A DNA stretch of 29,641 bases, from the NCBI GenBank assembly GCA_005885325.1, contig VAYX01000005.1, positions 1-29,641 on the forward strand, given 5' to 3'. The position numbers and the translations under genes were made by a program. Positions 7,324 to 14,808 of this stretch are shown piece by piece (the stretch's first letter is position 1; each line of letters begins with the position of its first letter). The notes below the pieces were generated by a model. It ran no database searches. It was not told the DNA's origin and worked only from the letters and a program-made list of their open reading frames with translations. The stretch comes from Actinomycetota bacterium. GTDB taxonomy: Bacteria > Actinomycetota > UBA4738 > HRBIN12.

Positions 7324-9132
7324 TCACCAGGATCCGCCGCCGCCTCCACCGCCCCCTCCGCCCGCGGAGCCGCCGCCGAACCCGCTCCCCCCCGAACCCG
7401 AAGGCGTCGAGGCGATCGTGCCGGCGGTGGTCACGGTGAAGCCGTCCATGGCGTCGGAGAACGCGCCGTAGGCGAAGGCGTTCGACGAGACGTACCACGA
7501 GGTGTCGGGCGCGGGCTCACCGAGGACCTCGAAGGCTCGTGCCCACTTCTCGGTCAGGCCGAACACGATGGCGTAGGGGAGGTACCGGGTGAACAGGTTC
7601 TCCTTCTCGGCGAACCTGGCCATGTTGGTCTCCGCCGTGGCGATGACGGTCCTGAATCCCCGGACCCGCCGGACCAGACCGGTCCCCTTCGCCGTCCGTC
7701 GTGGCATCCACCTCGCGCCGACCGTCAGCAACAGCCCGGCCAGGATCACTGCCAGGGGAAGGAGGGCCAGCCGGGTCCACCTGATCGCCGCGAACTCGAG
7801 CACCGCGCCGGCCACGAGGACCCCGATCCCCGCGGCGATCCACCGCGTCCGGACGCGGTCGGGTCGTCCCGCGAACCACCCGTGTCCCACCGCATCGCGA
7901 TACAGCGCGTCCTGCACGCGTTGGAGGCGAGAGACGAACTTCGTCCGAAGGCTCGACAGCTTGACCTCCTGCCCGTCCTCGAACAGGCCGTCGAGCAGCT
8001 CCCGTTCGTACTCGAGGAGCTCTCGGTCGGGACCCTCCAGCTTCGTGAGCTTCCAGTCCGGCTTGCCGAACCACCCCTTCTTCGGGATCTCCTCGATCAC
8101 CAGGTACCGGCGGACGGCGAGGTCGACGACGGTCGCCGTGACGTCGAGGGTGTTGGCCCTCTCGTCGACCAGTGTCCCGATCTGGCCCGGCCGAAGGTCG
8201 AGGGGCGGCGCGAATTCGACGGGTCCGGACGCGTCGCCCTCGAACAGCGGGACGGCTTGCTCGGGGGTTCCCGCCGGCGCGCCCATCAGCACGTCCACCT
8301 GGGACCCCTGGTAGCGCCGGTCTCGCCCCGTTCGCCAGACCATGCGGCCGAACCCCCCGACGACCAGAGCCGCCAGCAGGAACGACCCGCCCACGGTGAA
8401 CAGGGTGGCGGTGAAGGCTCGGCCGAGCGTCCACCGCTCCGTGAGGATGGGAGCCGGTTCGGCGACGATGCCCTTCGGAAGACCGACCACCACGGTGAAC
8501 GCGCCGTAGGGATGGAGCGAGGGCTGTGTGAAGGAGGCGACCCCGCCCTTCAGGGCGCTACTCGCACATGGCAGGCTCGAGCCGGCCGGTCCCGCGTAGC
8601 AGGCGACTCGGTCGATCGGACCGGGGGCCGACACCGTCACCTTCGCCTGCTGGACGGGGACGGACCAGTCCGGCCCGATGGCGTTCCAGTACAGCTCGTC
8701 GTGATCGGGGAAACCATTCAGGGCCGCGCCAATGCGGTACGTGATGACGTAGGTGTGCCGGCCGGTGATGGTTCGATCCGGATCGCCGATCCTGATCCTG
8801 GTGATGCTCGCTCCGGCGTCCTCCGTCTCGTACTGGACCGGCGTGCCCGGCGAGCCCGTGACCGACACAACGTCCAAGGGGTAGGTCCGGTCGTGGGCAT
8901 CGTCGTACCGCAGGGTCGTCGGGATGTCCCGGAAGATCCCATGGCGCTGCTCAGCCCCGAAGTCGTAGTCGATCGTCTCCCGCACGACGATCGAGTCGTC
9001 GCGCTGGATCTGGATCGCGACATCGTATCCAAGGATGGCTTCTCCGGGCTGGGCGGTGGCCCGGCCCATCCCGACCGCCGATGCCGCCACGAGGACGAGG
9101 GAGACCGCGAGCACGGGTTTGGCCAACCTCAC
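7324..9132 (-). CDS. DUF2207 membrane protein with exported N-terminal domain and Gly-rich tail
   Basis: About 602 residues from a GTG at 9132, chosen because it begins a clean signal peptide (Arg-Leu-Ala-Lys, a hydrophobic core, then Ala-Thr-Ala-Gln). Residues of about 30-220 form the exported DUF2207 domain (RDDSIVVRETIDYDFG, RHGIFRDIP, GRHTYVITYRI). One membrane helix near residues 245-265 leads to a cytoplasmic region, two more helices occur around 440-480, and a cytoplasmic part with ENLFTRYLPYAIVFGLTEKWA follows. The protein ends in a Gly/Ser-rich tail terminating GGSW, typical of the family. The function of DUF2207 proteins is not known. The gene sits 43 bases downstream of the ANTAR regulator and 35 bases upstream of the methyltransferase. 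Confidence 0.87.
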   Translation of the reverse strand: MRLAKPVLAVSLVLVAASAVGMGRATAQPGEAILGYDVAIQIQRDDSIVVRETIDYDFGAEQRHGIFRDIPTTLRYDDAHDRTYPLDVVSVTGSPGTPVQYETEDAGASITRIRIGDPDRTITGRHTYVITYRIGAALNGFPDHDELYWNAIGPDWSVPVQQAKVTVSAPGPIDRVACYAGPAGSSLPCASSALKGGVASFTQPSLHPYGAFTVVVGLPKGIVAEPAPILTERWTLGRAFTATLFTVGGSFLLAALVVGGFGRMVWRTGRDRRYQGSQVDVLMGAPAGTPEQAVPLFEGDASGPVEFAPPLDLRPGQIGTLVDERANTLDVTATVVDLAVRRYLVIEEIPKKGWFGKPDWKLTKLEGPDRELLEYERELLDGLFEDGQEVKLSSLRTKFVSRLQRVQDALYRDAVGHGWFAGRPDRVRTRWIAAGIGVLVAGAVLEFAAIRWTRLALLPLAVILAGLLLTVGARWMPRRTAKGTGLVRRVRGFRTVIATAETNMARFAEKENLFTRYLPYAIVFGLTEKWARAFEVLGEPAPDTSWYVSSNAFAYGAFSDAMDGFTVTTAGTIASTPSGSGGSGFGGGSAGGGGGGGGGGSW

Positions 9133-9175
9133 GGGACGAAGCGTATCTGCTGCACGCGCCGTTACGACGTTGTCG

Positions 9176-9799
9176 TTACGAGGTGCTCGGATGGTCCCGG
9201 ATGGGGACGGGATCCGCCGGTTCCCCACTTCTGGGAAGCAGCCGGTGGCTCATGAGGACGGCCTCGGCGACATCGACCAGCTTGCGGTTCGTGTGGCGAG
9301 CCTCGGTCCGGAGCATCTCGAACGCCTCTCGCTCGTCGATGGCATGGCGTTCCATCAGGATCCCCTTGGCCCGCTCCGTGACAGCCCGCCGGGAAAACGC
9401 GCCCTCGAGGTCCTGATACTCGGCGAATCGTCGAAGCACGATGTCGATCGAGCTCTCGAGCTCGCGAGGGTCCTCGACGCTGGTGATGTAGGCGAAGATG
9501 CCTCGCTTCGCTGCCTCCCTGATGAACAGGGGATCCTCCACGTCGAGGATGGCGATCACCGGACAGGTGGCCTCGTGCACGATCCGGTCGATCCCAGCCA
9601 GCGCATCCTTGGACCCTTCACCGACGACGACGACGGCCACGTCCGGCCGTTCCGCGGACGTCGCGGGCCCAACCCTCGAGGGCTCAGCCTCCTGGATCAC
9701 CCGATGACCGAGCGATTCGATCGCGCCCGCGACGTCACGCCGACGCTCCTCGAGCCCACTGACGACGAGGATGCGCAGCGGATTGAGAGTCGGATCCAT
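9176..9799 (-). CDS. ANTAR-domain regulator with degenerate receiver
   Basis: A 207-residue protein. The ATG at 9799 follows GGAG with six-base spacing. Residues of about 8-125 resemble a response-regulator receiver (RILVVSGLEERR, then PDVAVVVVGEG, then CPVIAILDVED). The acidic pair after strand 1 and the phospho-acceptor Asp are absent, so phosphorylation is unlikely. Residues of about 130-190 are an ANTAR domain (RAVTERAKGILMERH, then AFEMLRTEARHTNRKLVDVA), which binds tandem RNA hairpins and prevents transcription termination. It is probably the first gene of the run with DUF2207. Possible targets are transcripts in this operon or elsewhere; no paired ANTAR-target hexaloops are evident here. 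Confidence 0.9.
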   Translation of the reverse strand: MDPTLNPLRILVVSGLEERRRDVAGAIESLGHRVIQEAEPSRVGPATSAERPDVAVVVVGEGSKDALAGIDRIVHEATCPVIAILDVEDPLFIREAAKRGIFAYITSVEDPRELESSIDIVLRRFAEYQDLEGAFSRRAVTERAKGILMERHAIDEREAFEMLRTEARHTNRKLVDVAEAVLMSHRLLPRSGEPADPVPIRDHPSTS

Positions 9800-9908
9800 C
9801 GGCTGCTCCGTGCTCGAAGCGTACTCCGGCCATGCGAGACGGTCGAGATGGACGTGCCTGTTGGCGTCATCCCGTTCGCCAAGCCTGGCGCCCACGAGTG
9901 GTCCACCG

Positions 9909-9937
9909 TTGTCCTCTGGAGCGAACGAGCCTATAGT
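9909..9937 (+). promoter_or_regulatory. Candidate promoter for the STAS gene
   Basis: TTGTCC at 9909-9914 and TATAGT at 9932-9937 are separated by 17 bases on the plus strand. The -10 matches consensus at five of six positions and the -35 at four of six. Transcription would start near 9944, giving a leader of roughly 90 bases before the STAS start at 10037. This is the best vegetative promoter match in the 237-base gap between the ANTAR and STAS genes. Confidence 0.45.
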
Positions 9938-10036
9938 TCAGGTACCTGGCCCCAGTAACCGGCCAATAGTGGCGACCCAAACCCAGCCGCCGAATCGGAG
10001 ATGGCCGAAGCGATGGGCAGCGACTGGAGGCCAGGC

Positions 10037-10441
10037 ATGTCGAACTCCGAGAAGGCACCCTTTGCCATCAGCGCCGAGCGCCGAGATGGCGTCGCCCGGA
10101 TCCACGCCCACGGTGAGCTCGACCTGGAGACCGTCCCCCTCCTGGAACGGGCCCTGGAGGCGGTCGATCAGCTGGAGCTCACCAGGGTGGTGCTGGACTT
10201 CAGGGATCTGAGGTTCGTCGACTCCACCGGGGTTCACGCGATCTTGCGAGCGCACACCCGCGCCACCGAGAACGGAAGCGTCCTGGTCGTGGTGAACAGC
10301 TCGGAGAACGTGCGGAAGGTGTTCGAGCTCACGCGCACTGACTACCTGTTCCAGATCACCTCCGACGACCCGATAGAGGCGCAATCCGATCGCGGGCCGG
10401 ACTGGGTGCCGATCGCCATCCCAGAGACCACGGATGGATGA
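10037..10441 (+). CDS. STAS-domain anti-anti-sigma factor
   Basis: A 134-residue single STAS domain. The ATG at 10037 has GGAGG six bases upstream, which rules out the earlier in-frame ATGs. The strand RIHAHGELDL and the loop DFRDLRFVDSTGV carry the family signature, and Ser63 in DSTGV is the predicted phosphorylation site used by anti-sigma kinases of the RsbW/SpoIIAB type. The protein would compete for an anti-sigma kinase and free a general-stress-type sigma factor. No kinase gene lies adjacent, so its partner is elsewhere. A 22-codon ORF overlaps its 3' end. Confidence 0.92.
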   Translation: MSNSEKAPFAISAERRDGVARIHAHGELDLETVPLLERALEAVDQLELTRVVLDFRDLRFVDSTGVHAILRAHTRATENGSVLVVVNSSENVRKVFELTRTDYLFQITSDDPIEAQSDRGPDWVPIAIPETTDG

Positions 10442-10502
10442 ATGGCTGCAGGGTGAGGTCGACAACCAGGTGCGGTTCCGCGACTTCAACGACTGGATCT
10501 AG
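10434..10502 (+). other. 22-codon ORF overlapping the 3' end of the STAS gene
   Basis: ATG at 10434 opens a frame of 22 codons closed by TAG at 10500-10502, starting eight bases inside the STAS gene. The peptide MDEWLQGEVDNQVRFRDFNDWI is rich in charged residues and reads like the N-terminus of a normal protein rather than random frame. From memory, short actinobacterial proteins beginning with an N-x3-FR-x2-N-x2-I pattern occur. It may be the stump of such a gene cut by a stop codon, or a genuine tiny coupled ORF. No good continuation is seen beyond the stop. Confidence 0.35.
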
Positions 10503-10535
10503 GCCCGAACGTAGATCGAGCGATCCACCCAACCT

Positions 10536-10988
10536 CTAGTGCGCGGCCGTGCCCGCCGCCTTGCCGTCGCCTCCCGAAAGCGCCTCCTGGAGCACGTCCC
10601 AGGCCAACACAGCGCACTTCACCCTGATCGGGTACTTCACCACTCCCTTGAGGGCGACCAGCTCGCCGAACTCGTCCTCATCGGGCTCGGCGTCGCCGGC
10701 CATCATCCCCCGGAACTCGCCGATCAGCCGTTCCGTGTCCTGGACCGACTTGCCGGTCACGGCCTCGGTCATCATGGAGGCCGAGCTCTGGGAGATGGAG
10801 CACCCCTGCCCCAGGAACGTGACCCCGGCCACCTTGCCGTCCTCCTCGTGGACGAAGACCGTGATCTCGTCGCCGCAGAGTGGATTGTTCCGGGAGCAAG
10901 AGAGCTCCGCCCCCGGGAGCTCGCGCTTGTTCCGCGGGTTCTTGTAGTGGTCGAGGATGGTTTCCTTGTAGATCTCGTCGAGCGCCAC
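10536..10988 (-). CDS. sufU: SufU Fe-S assembly sulfur acceptor/scaffold
   Basis: A 150-residue SufU. The GTG at 10988 is preceded by AAGGGA. Cys38, Asp40 (PLCGDEITV), Cys63 (GQGCSISQSS) and Cys125 (RVKCAVLAW) correspond to the zinc site and sulfur-accepting Cys known from Bacillus SufU. SufU takes persulfide sulfur from SufS by ligand swapping and delivers it to the SufBCD scaffold. Gram-positive-type SUF systems use SufU in place of SufE. It is the last gene of the suf operon, 47 bases after sufS, with a hairpin in the gap. Confidence 0.95.
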   Translation of the reverse strand: MALDEIYKETILDHYKNPRNKRELPGAELSCSRNNPLCGDEITVFVHEEDGKVAGVTFLGQGCSISQSSASMMTEAVTGKSVQDTERLIGEFRGMMAGDAEPDEDEFGELVALKGVVKYPIRVKCAVLAWDVLQEALSGGDGKAAGTAAH

Positions 10989-11002
10989 GGTTCGTCCCTT
11001 TC

Positions 11003-11022
11003 GGCCGGCAGACTGGCCGGCC
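11003..11022 (-). other. Intercistronic hairpin between sufS and sufU
   Basis: GGCCGGC at 11003-11009 pairs with GCCGGCC at 11016-11022, giving a seven-pair all-GC stem with a six-base loop just upstream of the sufU ribosome binding site. There is no T-tract. It could partly stop transcription, shape mRNA decay or limit SufU translation. Confidence 0.4.
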
Positions 11023-11035
11023 CTGCGTTCCAACG

Positions 11036-12289
11036 CTAGAAGCCGAACACCTCTTCCGCCTTGCCCAGGGCGGCGATCAGCGCGTCCACCTCGTCGTTCG
11101 TGTTGTAGACGTAGAACGAGGCCCTCGTCGTGGCCGGGACGCCGAACCGCCTCATCACCAGCTGGTTGCAGTGGTGGCCCGCCCGTACCGCCACGCCCTC
11201 CTCGTTCAGGATCGTGGCCAGGTCGTGCGGGTGGACCTCCTTGTACCAGAACGACACGGCGCCGCCGCGCACGCTCACGTCCTTCGGCCCGAAGATGGTC
11301 GCGCCGGCCTCGAGCATGCGGTCGATCGCGTAGCCGGTGATCTCCTCCTCGTGGGCCCGGACCGCGTCCATGCCCAGGGCCTCGAGGTAGTCCACGGCCG
11401 CGCCCAGCCCGACCTCCTGGGCGATGTTCATCGTGCCGGCCTCGAACTTGTACGGCACCTCGTTCCACGTCGAGTGGTCGTGGTGGACCTCCTCGATCAT
11501 GTGGCCCCCGCCCATGAACGGGTCCATGGCCTCCAGGAGCTCACGGCGGGCGTACAGCCCGCCCGACGCCGTCGGGCCGAGCATCTTGTGCCCCGAGATC
11601 GACAGGAAGTCGCAGTCGAGCGCGGTCACGTCCACCGGAACGTGCGGGACGAGCTGGGCCCCGTCGACGCAGATGACCGCACCCACGGCGTGGGCCGCGT
11701 CCGCGAGCTGGCGGATGGGTGGGAGGGTACCGAGCGAGTTCGACATGCCCGACACCGACACGATCTTGGTGCGCTCGTTCAGCAGCGTTCCGAGGTCGGA
11801 CAGGTCCAGGAGGCCGTCGTCGGTGAGCGGGATGTATCGAAGGACGGCACCCGTGTCGCGGACGCACAGCTGCCACGGCACGATGTTGGAATGGTGCTCC
11901 AGGTCCGAGAGGAGGATCTCGTCCCCCTCCGTGAGGAACTTCCGCCCCCAGGCGTGGGCCACGAGGTTGATGGATTCGGTTGTGCCTCGCGTGTACACGA
12001 TCGTGGCCGGGTCGCTCGCCCCGATGAACCGGGCGAGCTTCTCTCGCGCCCCCTCGTACAGCTCGGTGGCCTCCTCCGAGAGCATGTAGATGCCCCGGTG
12101 GACGTTGGCGTTGTGGCGCTCGTAGAACTCGCGCTCGGCCTCGATCACCTGCCGGGGCTTCTGGGACGTGGCGGCGCTGTCGAGGAACACCATCGGCTTG
12201 TCCCCCACCGTGCGGGACAGGATGGGGAAGTCGGCCCGGATACGGGCCACGTCCAGCGCGCCCTCCGCCCGTTCCTTCGTCACCGACAT
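11036..12289 (-). CDS. sufS: SufS cysteine desulfurase
   Basis: A 417-residue group II cysteine desulfurase. Lys235 in ISGHKMLGPT binds PLP, and Cys374 in RAGHHCNQLVM on the mobile loop takes the persulfide. Other matches are FLDSAATSQKP near the N-terminus, ANVHRGIYMLSEEAT and YTRGTTESINLVA. The enzyme converts cysteine to alanine and hands the sulfur to SufU for Fe-S cluster assembly. The length and the short-loop active site fit SufS rather than IscS. The start ATG at 12289 has a GAAGG five bases upstream and lies 16 bases after sufC. Confidence 0.96.
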   Translation of the reverse strand: MSVTKERAEGALDVARIRADFPILSRTVGDKPMVFLDSAATSQKPRQVIEAEREFYERHNANVHRGIYMLSEEATELYEGAREKLARFIGASDPATIVYTRGTTESINLVAHAWGRKFLTEGDEILLSDLEHHSNIVPWQLCVRDTGAVLRYIPLTDDGLLDLSDLGTLLNERTKIVSVSGMSNSLGTLPPIRQLADAAHAVGAVICVDGAQLVPHVPVDVTALDCDFLSISGHKMLGPTASGGLYARRELLEAMDPFMGGGHMIEEVHHDHSTWNEVPYKFEAGTMNIAQEVGLGAAVDYLEALGMDAVRAHEEEITGYAIDRMLEAGATIFGPKDVSVRGGAVSFWYKEVHPHDLATILNEEGVAVRAGHHCNQLVMRRFGVPATTRASFYVYNTNDEVDALIAALGKAEEVFGF

Positions 12290-12305
12290 CGTGCCTTCGC
12301 CCCCT

Positions 12306-13100
12306 CTACCCTTCCTGCTCGTCGTTCTCTTGGTCGATCCCGAGCTCCTTGCGTACGCCCTCGTAGCCCTTCTCCTCGAGCTCGTGGGCCAGCTCCTTCC
12401 CGCCCGACTTCACGATACGCCCGCCGATCATGACGTGGACGAAATCGGGCGACACGTAGTTCAGGATCCGCTGGTAGTGGGTGATGAGGAGCACGCCGAG
12501 GTCCGGCCCGATCAGCTGCTCGACCCCCATAGCCACGGCCTTCAGCGAGTCGATGTCCAGGCCCGAGTCGGTCTCGTCCAGCACCGCGATGTCGGGCTCG
12601 AGCACGGCGAGCTGGAGGATCTCGTTCTTCTTCTTCTCCCCGCCGGAGAAGCCCTGGTTCACGTACCGGTTCACCATGGCGTCCTCCACGCCGAGGAGGT
12701 TCATCTTCTCCTTCATGTGCTTTCGGAAGGCCAGCGCCGAGATCTCCTCCGCCTTCACCGCCTTGTACGCGGTCCGCAGGAAGTTCACCACCGAGACCCC
12801 GGGGACCTCCACCGGGTACTGCATGGCCAGGAACAGGCCGCGCTGGGCCCGCTGGTCCGGGCGGAGGGCCAGGATGTTCTCCCCCTTGAACAGGACCTCC
12901 CCCGACGTCACCTGATATCCCGGCCGGCCCATCAGCACGTTCGCCAGGGTCGACTTGCCCGATCCGTTCGGGCCCATCAGCGCGTGGGTCTCCCCCTGCT
13001 TCACCACGAGGTCGATCCCCTTCAGGATCTCCTTGCCCTCCACGGAGGCGTGCAGCCCCCGGATCTCGAGCGTCACCGTCGCAACAGCAGTCTCAGTCAT
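12306..13100 (-). CDS. sufC: SufC, ATPase of the SufBCD scaffold
   Basis: A 264-residue ABC-type ATPase. Walker A is GPNGSGKST at residues 43-51, the signature is FSGGEKKKNEI, and Walker B with the catalytic Glu is IAVLDETDSGLDID; the THYQRILNY segment holds the switch His. The DETDSGLD form, in place of DEPT, and the LAMQYPVEVPGVSV segment are specific to SufC. It is soluble and powers Fe-S cluster assembly on SufB-SufD. Its ATG overlaps the end of the Rieske gene by eight bases, so the two are coupled. Confidence 0.97.
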   Translation of the reverse strand: MTETAVATVTLEIRGLHASVEGKEILKGIDLVVKQGETHALMGPNGSGKSTLANVLMGRPGYQVTSGEVLFKGENILALRPDQRAQRGLFLAMQYPVEVPGVSVVNFLRTAYKAVKAEEISALAFRKHMKEKMNLLGVEDAMVNRYVNQGFSGGEKKKNEILQLAVLEPDIAVLDETDSGLDIDSLKAVAMGVEQLIGPDLGVLLITHYQRILNYVSPDFVHVMIGGRIVKSGGKELAHELEEKGYEGVRKELGIDQENDEQEG

Positions 13101-13416
13101 CCGTCACCTCGATCATCACGTCGTCGCCCTCCACCTTCACGTCGAACCGCTCCACCGGCTGCGTGGCCGGCAGGGTGATGGGCTTGCCCGTGTTGAGGTC
13201 GAACGTGGAACCGTGCTTGGGGCACTCGATCGTCCCGAAGTCCACGTCCACCTCGCCCTCGTCCAGGAAGTAGTGCGCGTGGGAGCAGATCGAGTCGACC
13301 ACCCGGAACCCCTCCTCGCCCAGGTTCACCACGGCGAACGGGCGGTGGCTCACCTCGAACCGCCGGACCTCTCCGGCCGGCACGTCCGAGGTGCCGCACA
13401 CGCGCACCCAACCCAC
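13093..13416 (-). CDS. Rieske-type [2Fe-2S] ferredoxin inside the suf operon
   Basis: A 107-residue soluble Rieske ferredoxin of the kind found in ring-hydroxylating dioxygenase systems. The cluster ligands are Cys44 and His46 (ICSHAHYF) with Cys65 and His68 (IECPKHGSTF). The GTG start at 13416 directly follows the sufD TGA, with AAGGAGG five bases upstream inside sufD. Its position between sufD and sufC, overlapping sufC, recurs in actinobacterial suf operons. It probably supplies electrons for cluster assembly or is an early cluster client. No oxygenase subunit lies nearby, so a dioxygenase role is unlikely. Confidence 0.92.
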   Translation of the reverse strand: MGWVRVCGTSDVPAGEVRRFEVSHRPFAVVNLGEEGFRVVDSICSHAHYFLDEGEVDVDFGTIECPKHGSTFDLNTGKPITLPATQPVERFDVKVEGDDVMIEVTDD

Positions 13417-14751
13417 TCAATCCTCCTTCGCAAGCTCGGCCTCGATGGCCCGCTCCAGGCCGGTCCGGATCTCCTCCAGGTCCACCCGGTCCAGGACCTC
13501 CCGGAAGAACCCGAACACGACCAGGCGCTGCGCCTCCTCCCGCGAGATCCCCCGGCTCATCAGGTAGAAGAGCTGGTCCTCGTCCACCGGCCCCACGCTT
13601 GCGGCGTGCCCGCACCGCGTGGGGTCGTTGGTCAGGATCTCCAGGTTCGGCACCGAATGCGCCCGTGCGGTCTCCGACAGCAAGATGTTCCGGTTGGTCT
13701 GGTAGGCGTCGCATCGATGGGCACCCTGCTCGATGATCACGGTGCCGGTGTTGATGGCGTTCGAGCGGCCCTTCATCGCGCCCTTGTACAGAAGATCGCT
13801 CGAGGTCCTCGATCCCACGTGGTCCTGGAGCGATCGATGGTCGATGTGCTGGTCGCCGTCCCCGAAGTACAGGCCGAGCATCTCGCTCGAGCCGCCGTCC
13901 TCGGCCAGCAGGCTCTCGACCTCCGCCCTGGCCAGCGAGCCACCGAGAGCGACGCCGAGCCATCGCAGGTGCGCATCGCGCGCGACGCGAGCCCGCTGCA
14001 CGGCCAGGTGCGTGACCCCATCGCCCCACTCCTGGAGGACCACGTAGCTCACCCGCGAGTTCGGCCCGGCGTAGATCTCGACGACGGCGTCGGAGAGGGC
14101 CCGGGCGAGGTCCGGCGAGACGTACCGGTCGATGAAGGTGACCTCCGCGCCCTCCTCGGTGACCAGGAGCGTCCGGGGGAACACGGCCGAGCCGTCGGCG
14201 TCGGTCCACGTGACGGTCTGGATGGGGACCGCGATCTCGACCCCGTGTGGCACGTACAGGAAGGTGCCGCCGGTACGGAACGCCGCGTGGAGCGCGGTGA
14301 ACTTGCTCCGGTCCGTGGAGACCAGGCCGTTCAGGTGCCGCTCGACTAGGTCGGGGTGATTGGCGATGGCCAGGTCCAGGTCGCAGAACACGACGCCCTT
14401 GGCTTTTAGTTCCGGGTCGAGGTGCGTGACCATGACCTCGGAGTTCCGCTGGATCTGGAGGCCGGCCCGCTCCCCGACGACACCGGCGGCGTTCAGGATC
14501 TCCTCCGGGACGCCATCCAGGTTGGCCGCCCGGCCGCCCTCGGTGAACGGACGGAAGTCGAACTCGAGGTCCGACAGGTCCGTGTATCGCCACTCTTCGG
14601 TCTCCTGGGACGGGATGGGCTGGGCCAGGAACTCCTGGAAGGCTTGCTTGCGGATGGTCTCGACGAATGGCGTGGTGGGGGGAAGCGCTGCCAGCGCCTC
14701 CTCGTCGAACCCGGTCTTGGTCAACTGCTCGATCACGTCGCTCGTCTCCAT
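13417..14751 (-). CDS. sufD: SufD scaffold protein
   Basis: A 444-residue SufB/SufD-family protein. The N-terminal helical part (PIPSQETEEWRYTDLSDL) is typical of SufD, followed by the parallel beta-helix core and the conserved C-terminal RCGHAASVGPVDEDQLFYLMSRG with the His that matters in cluster assembly. SufD partners SufB and two SufC in the scaffold complex and helps iron entry. It begins 57 bases after sufB, a gap that holds a hairpin. The Rieske gene follows immediately. Confidence 0.95.
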   Translation of the reverse strand: METSDVIEQLTKTGFDEEALAALPPTTPFVETIRKQAFQEFLAQPIPSQETEEWRYTDLSDLEFDFRPFTEGGRAANLDGVPEEILNAAGVVGERAGLQIQRNSEVMVTHLDPELKAKGVVFCDLDLAIANHPDLVERHLNGLVSTDRSKFTALHAAFRTGGTFLYVPHGVEIAVPIQTVTWTDADGSAVFPRTLLVTEEGAEVTFIDRYVSPDLARALSDAVVEIYAGPNSRVSYVVLQEWGDGVTHLAVQRARVARDAHLRWLGVALGGSLARAEVESLLAEDGGSSEMLGLYFGDGDQHIDHRSLQDHVGSRTSSDLLYKGAMKGRSNAINTGTVIIEQGAHRCDAYQTNRNILLSETARAHSVPNLEILTNDPTRCGHAASVGPVDEDQLFYLMSRGISREEAQRLVVFGFFREVLDRVDLEEIRTGLERAIEAELAKED

Positions 14752-14759
14752 CCGTGCAA

Positions 14760-14785
14760 GAGGGCAGACCGCCCGGCCTGCCCTC
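14760..14785 (-). other. Intercistronic hairpin between sufB and sufD
   Basis: GAGGGCAG at 14760-14767 and CTGCCCTC at 14778-14785 form a perfect eight-pair stem with a ten-base loop. It fills the sufB-sufD gap and lacks a T-tract. It may modulate readthrough or mRNA stability, so that SufB is made in excess over downstream proteins. Confidence 0.45.
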
Positions 14786-14808
14786 GTCAGCCTGCGGCGT
14801 TCGCGCCG

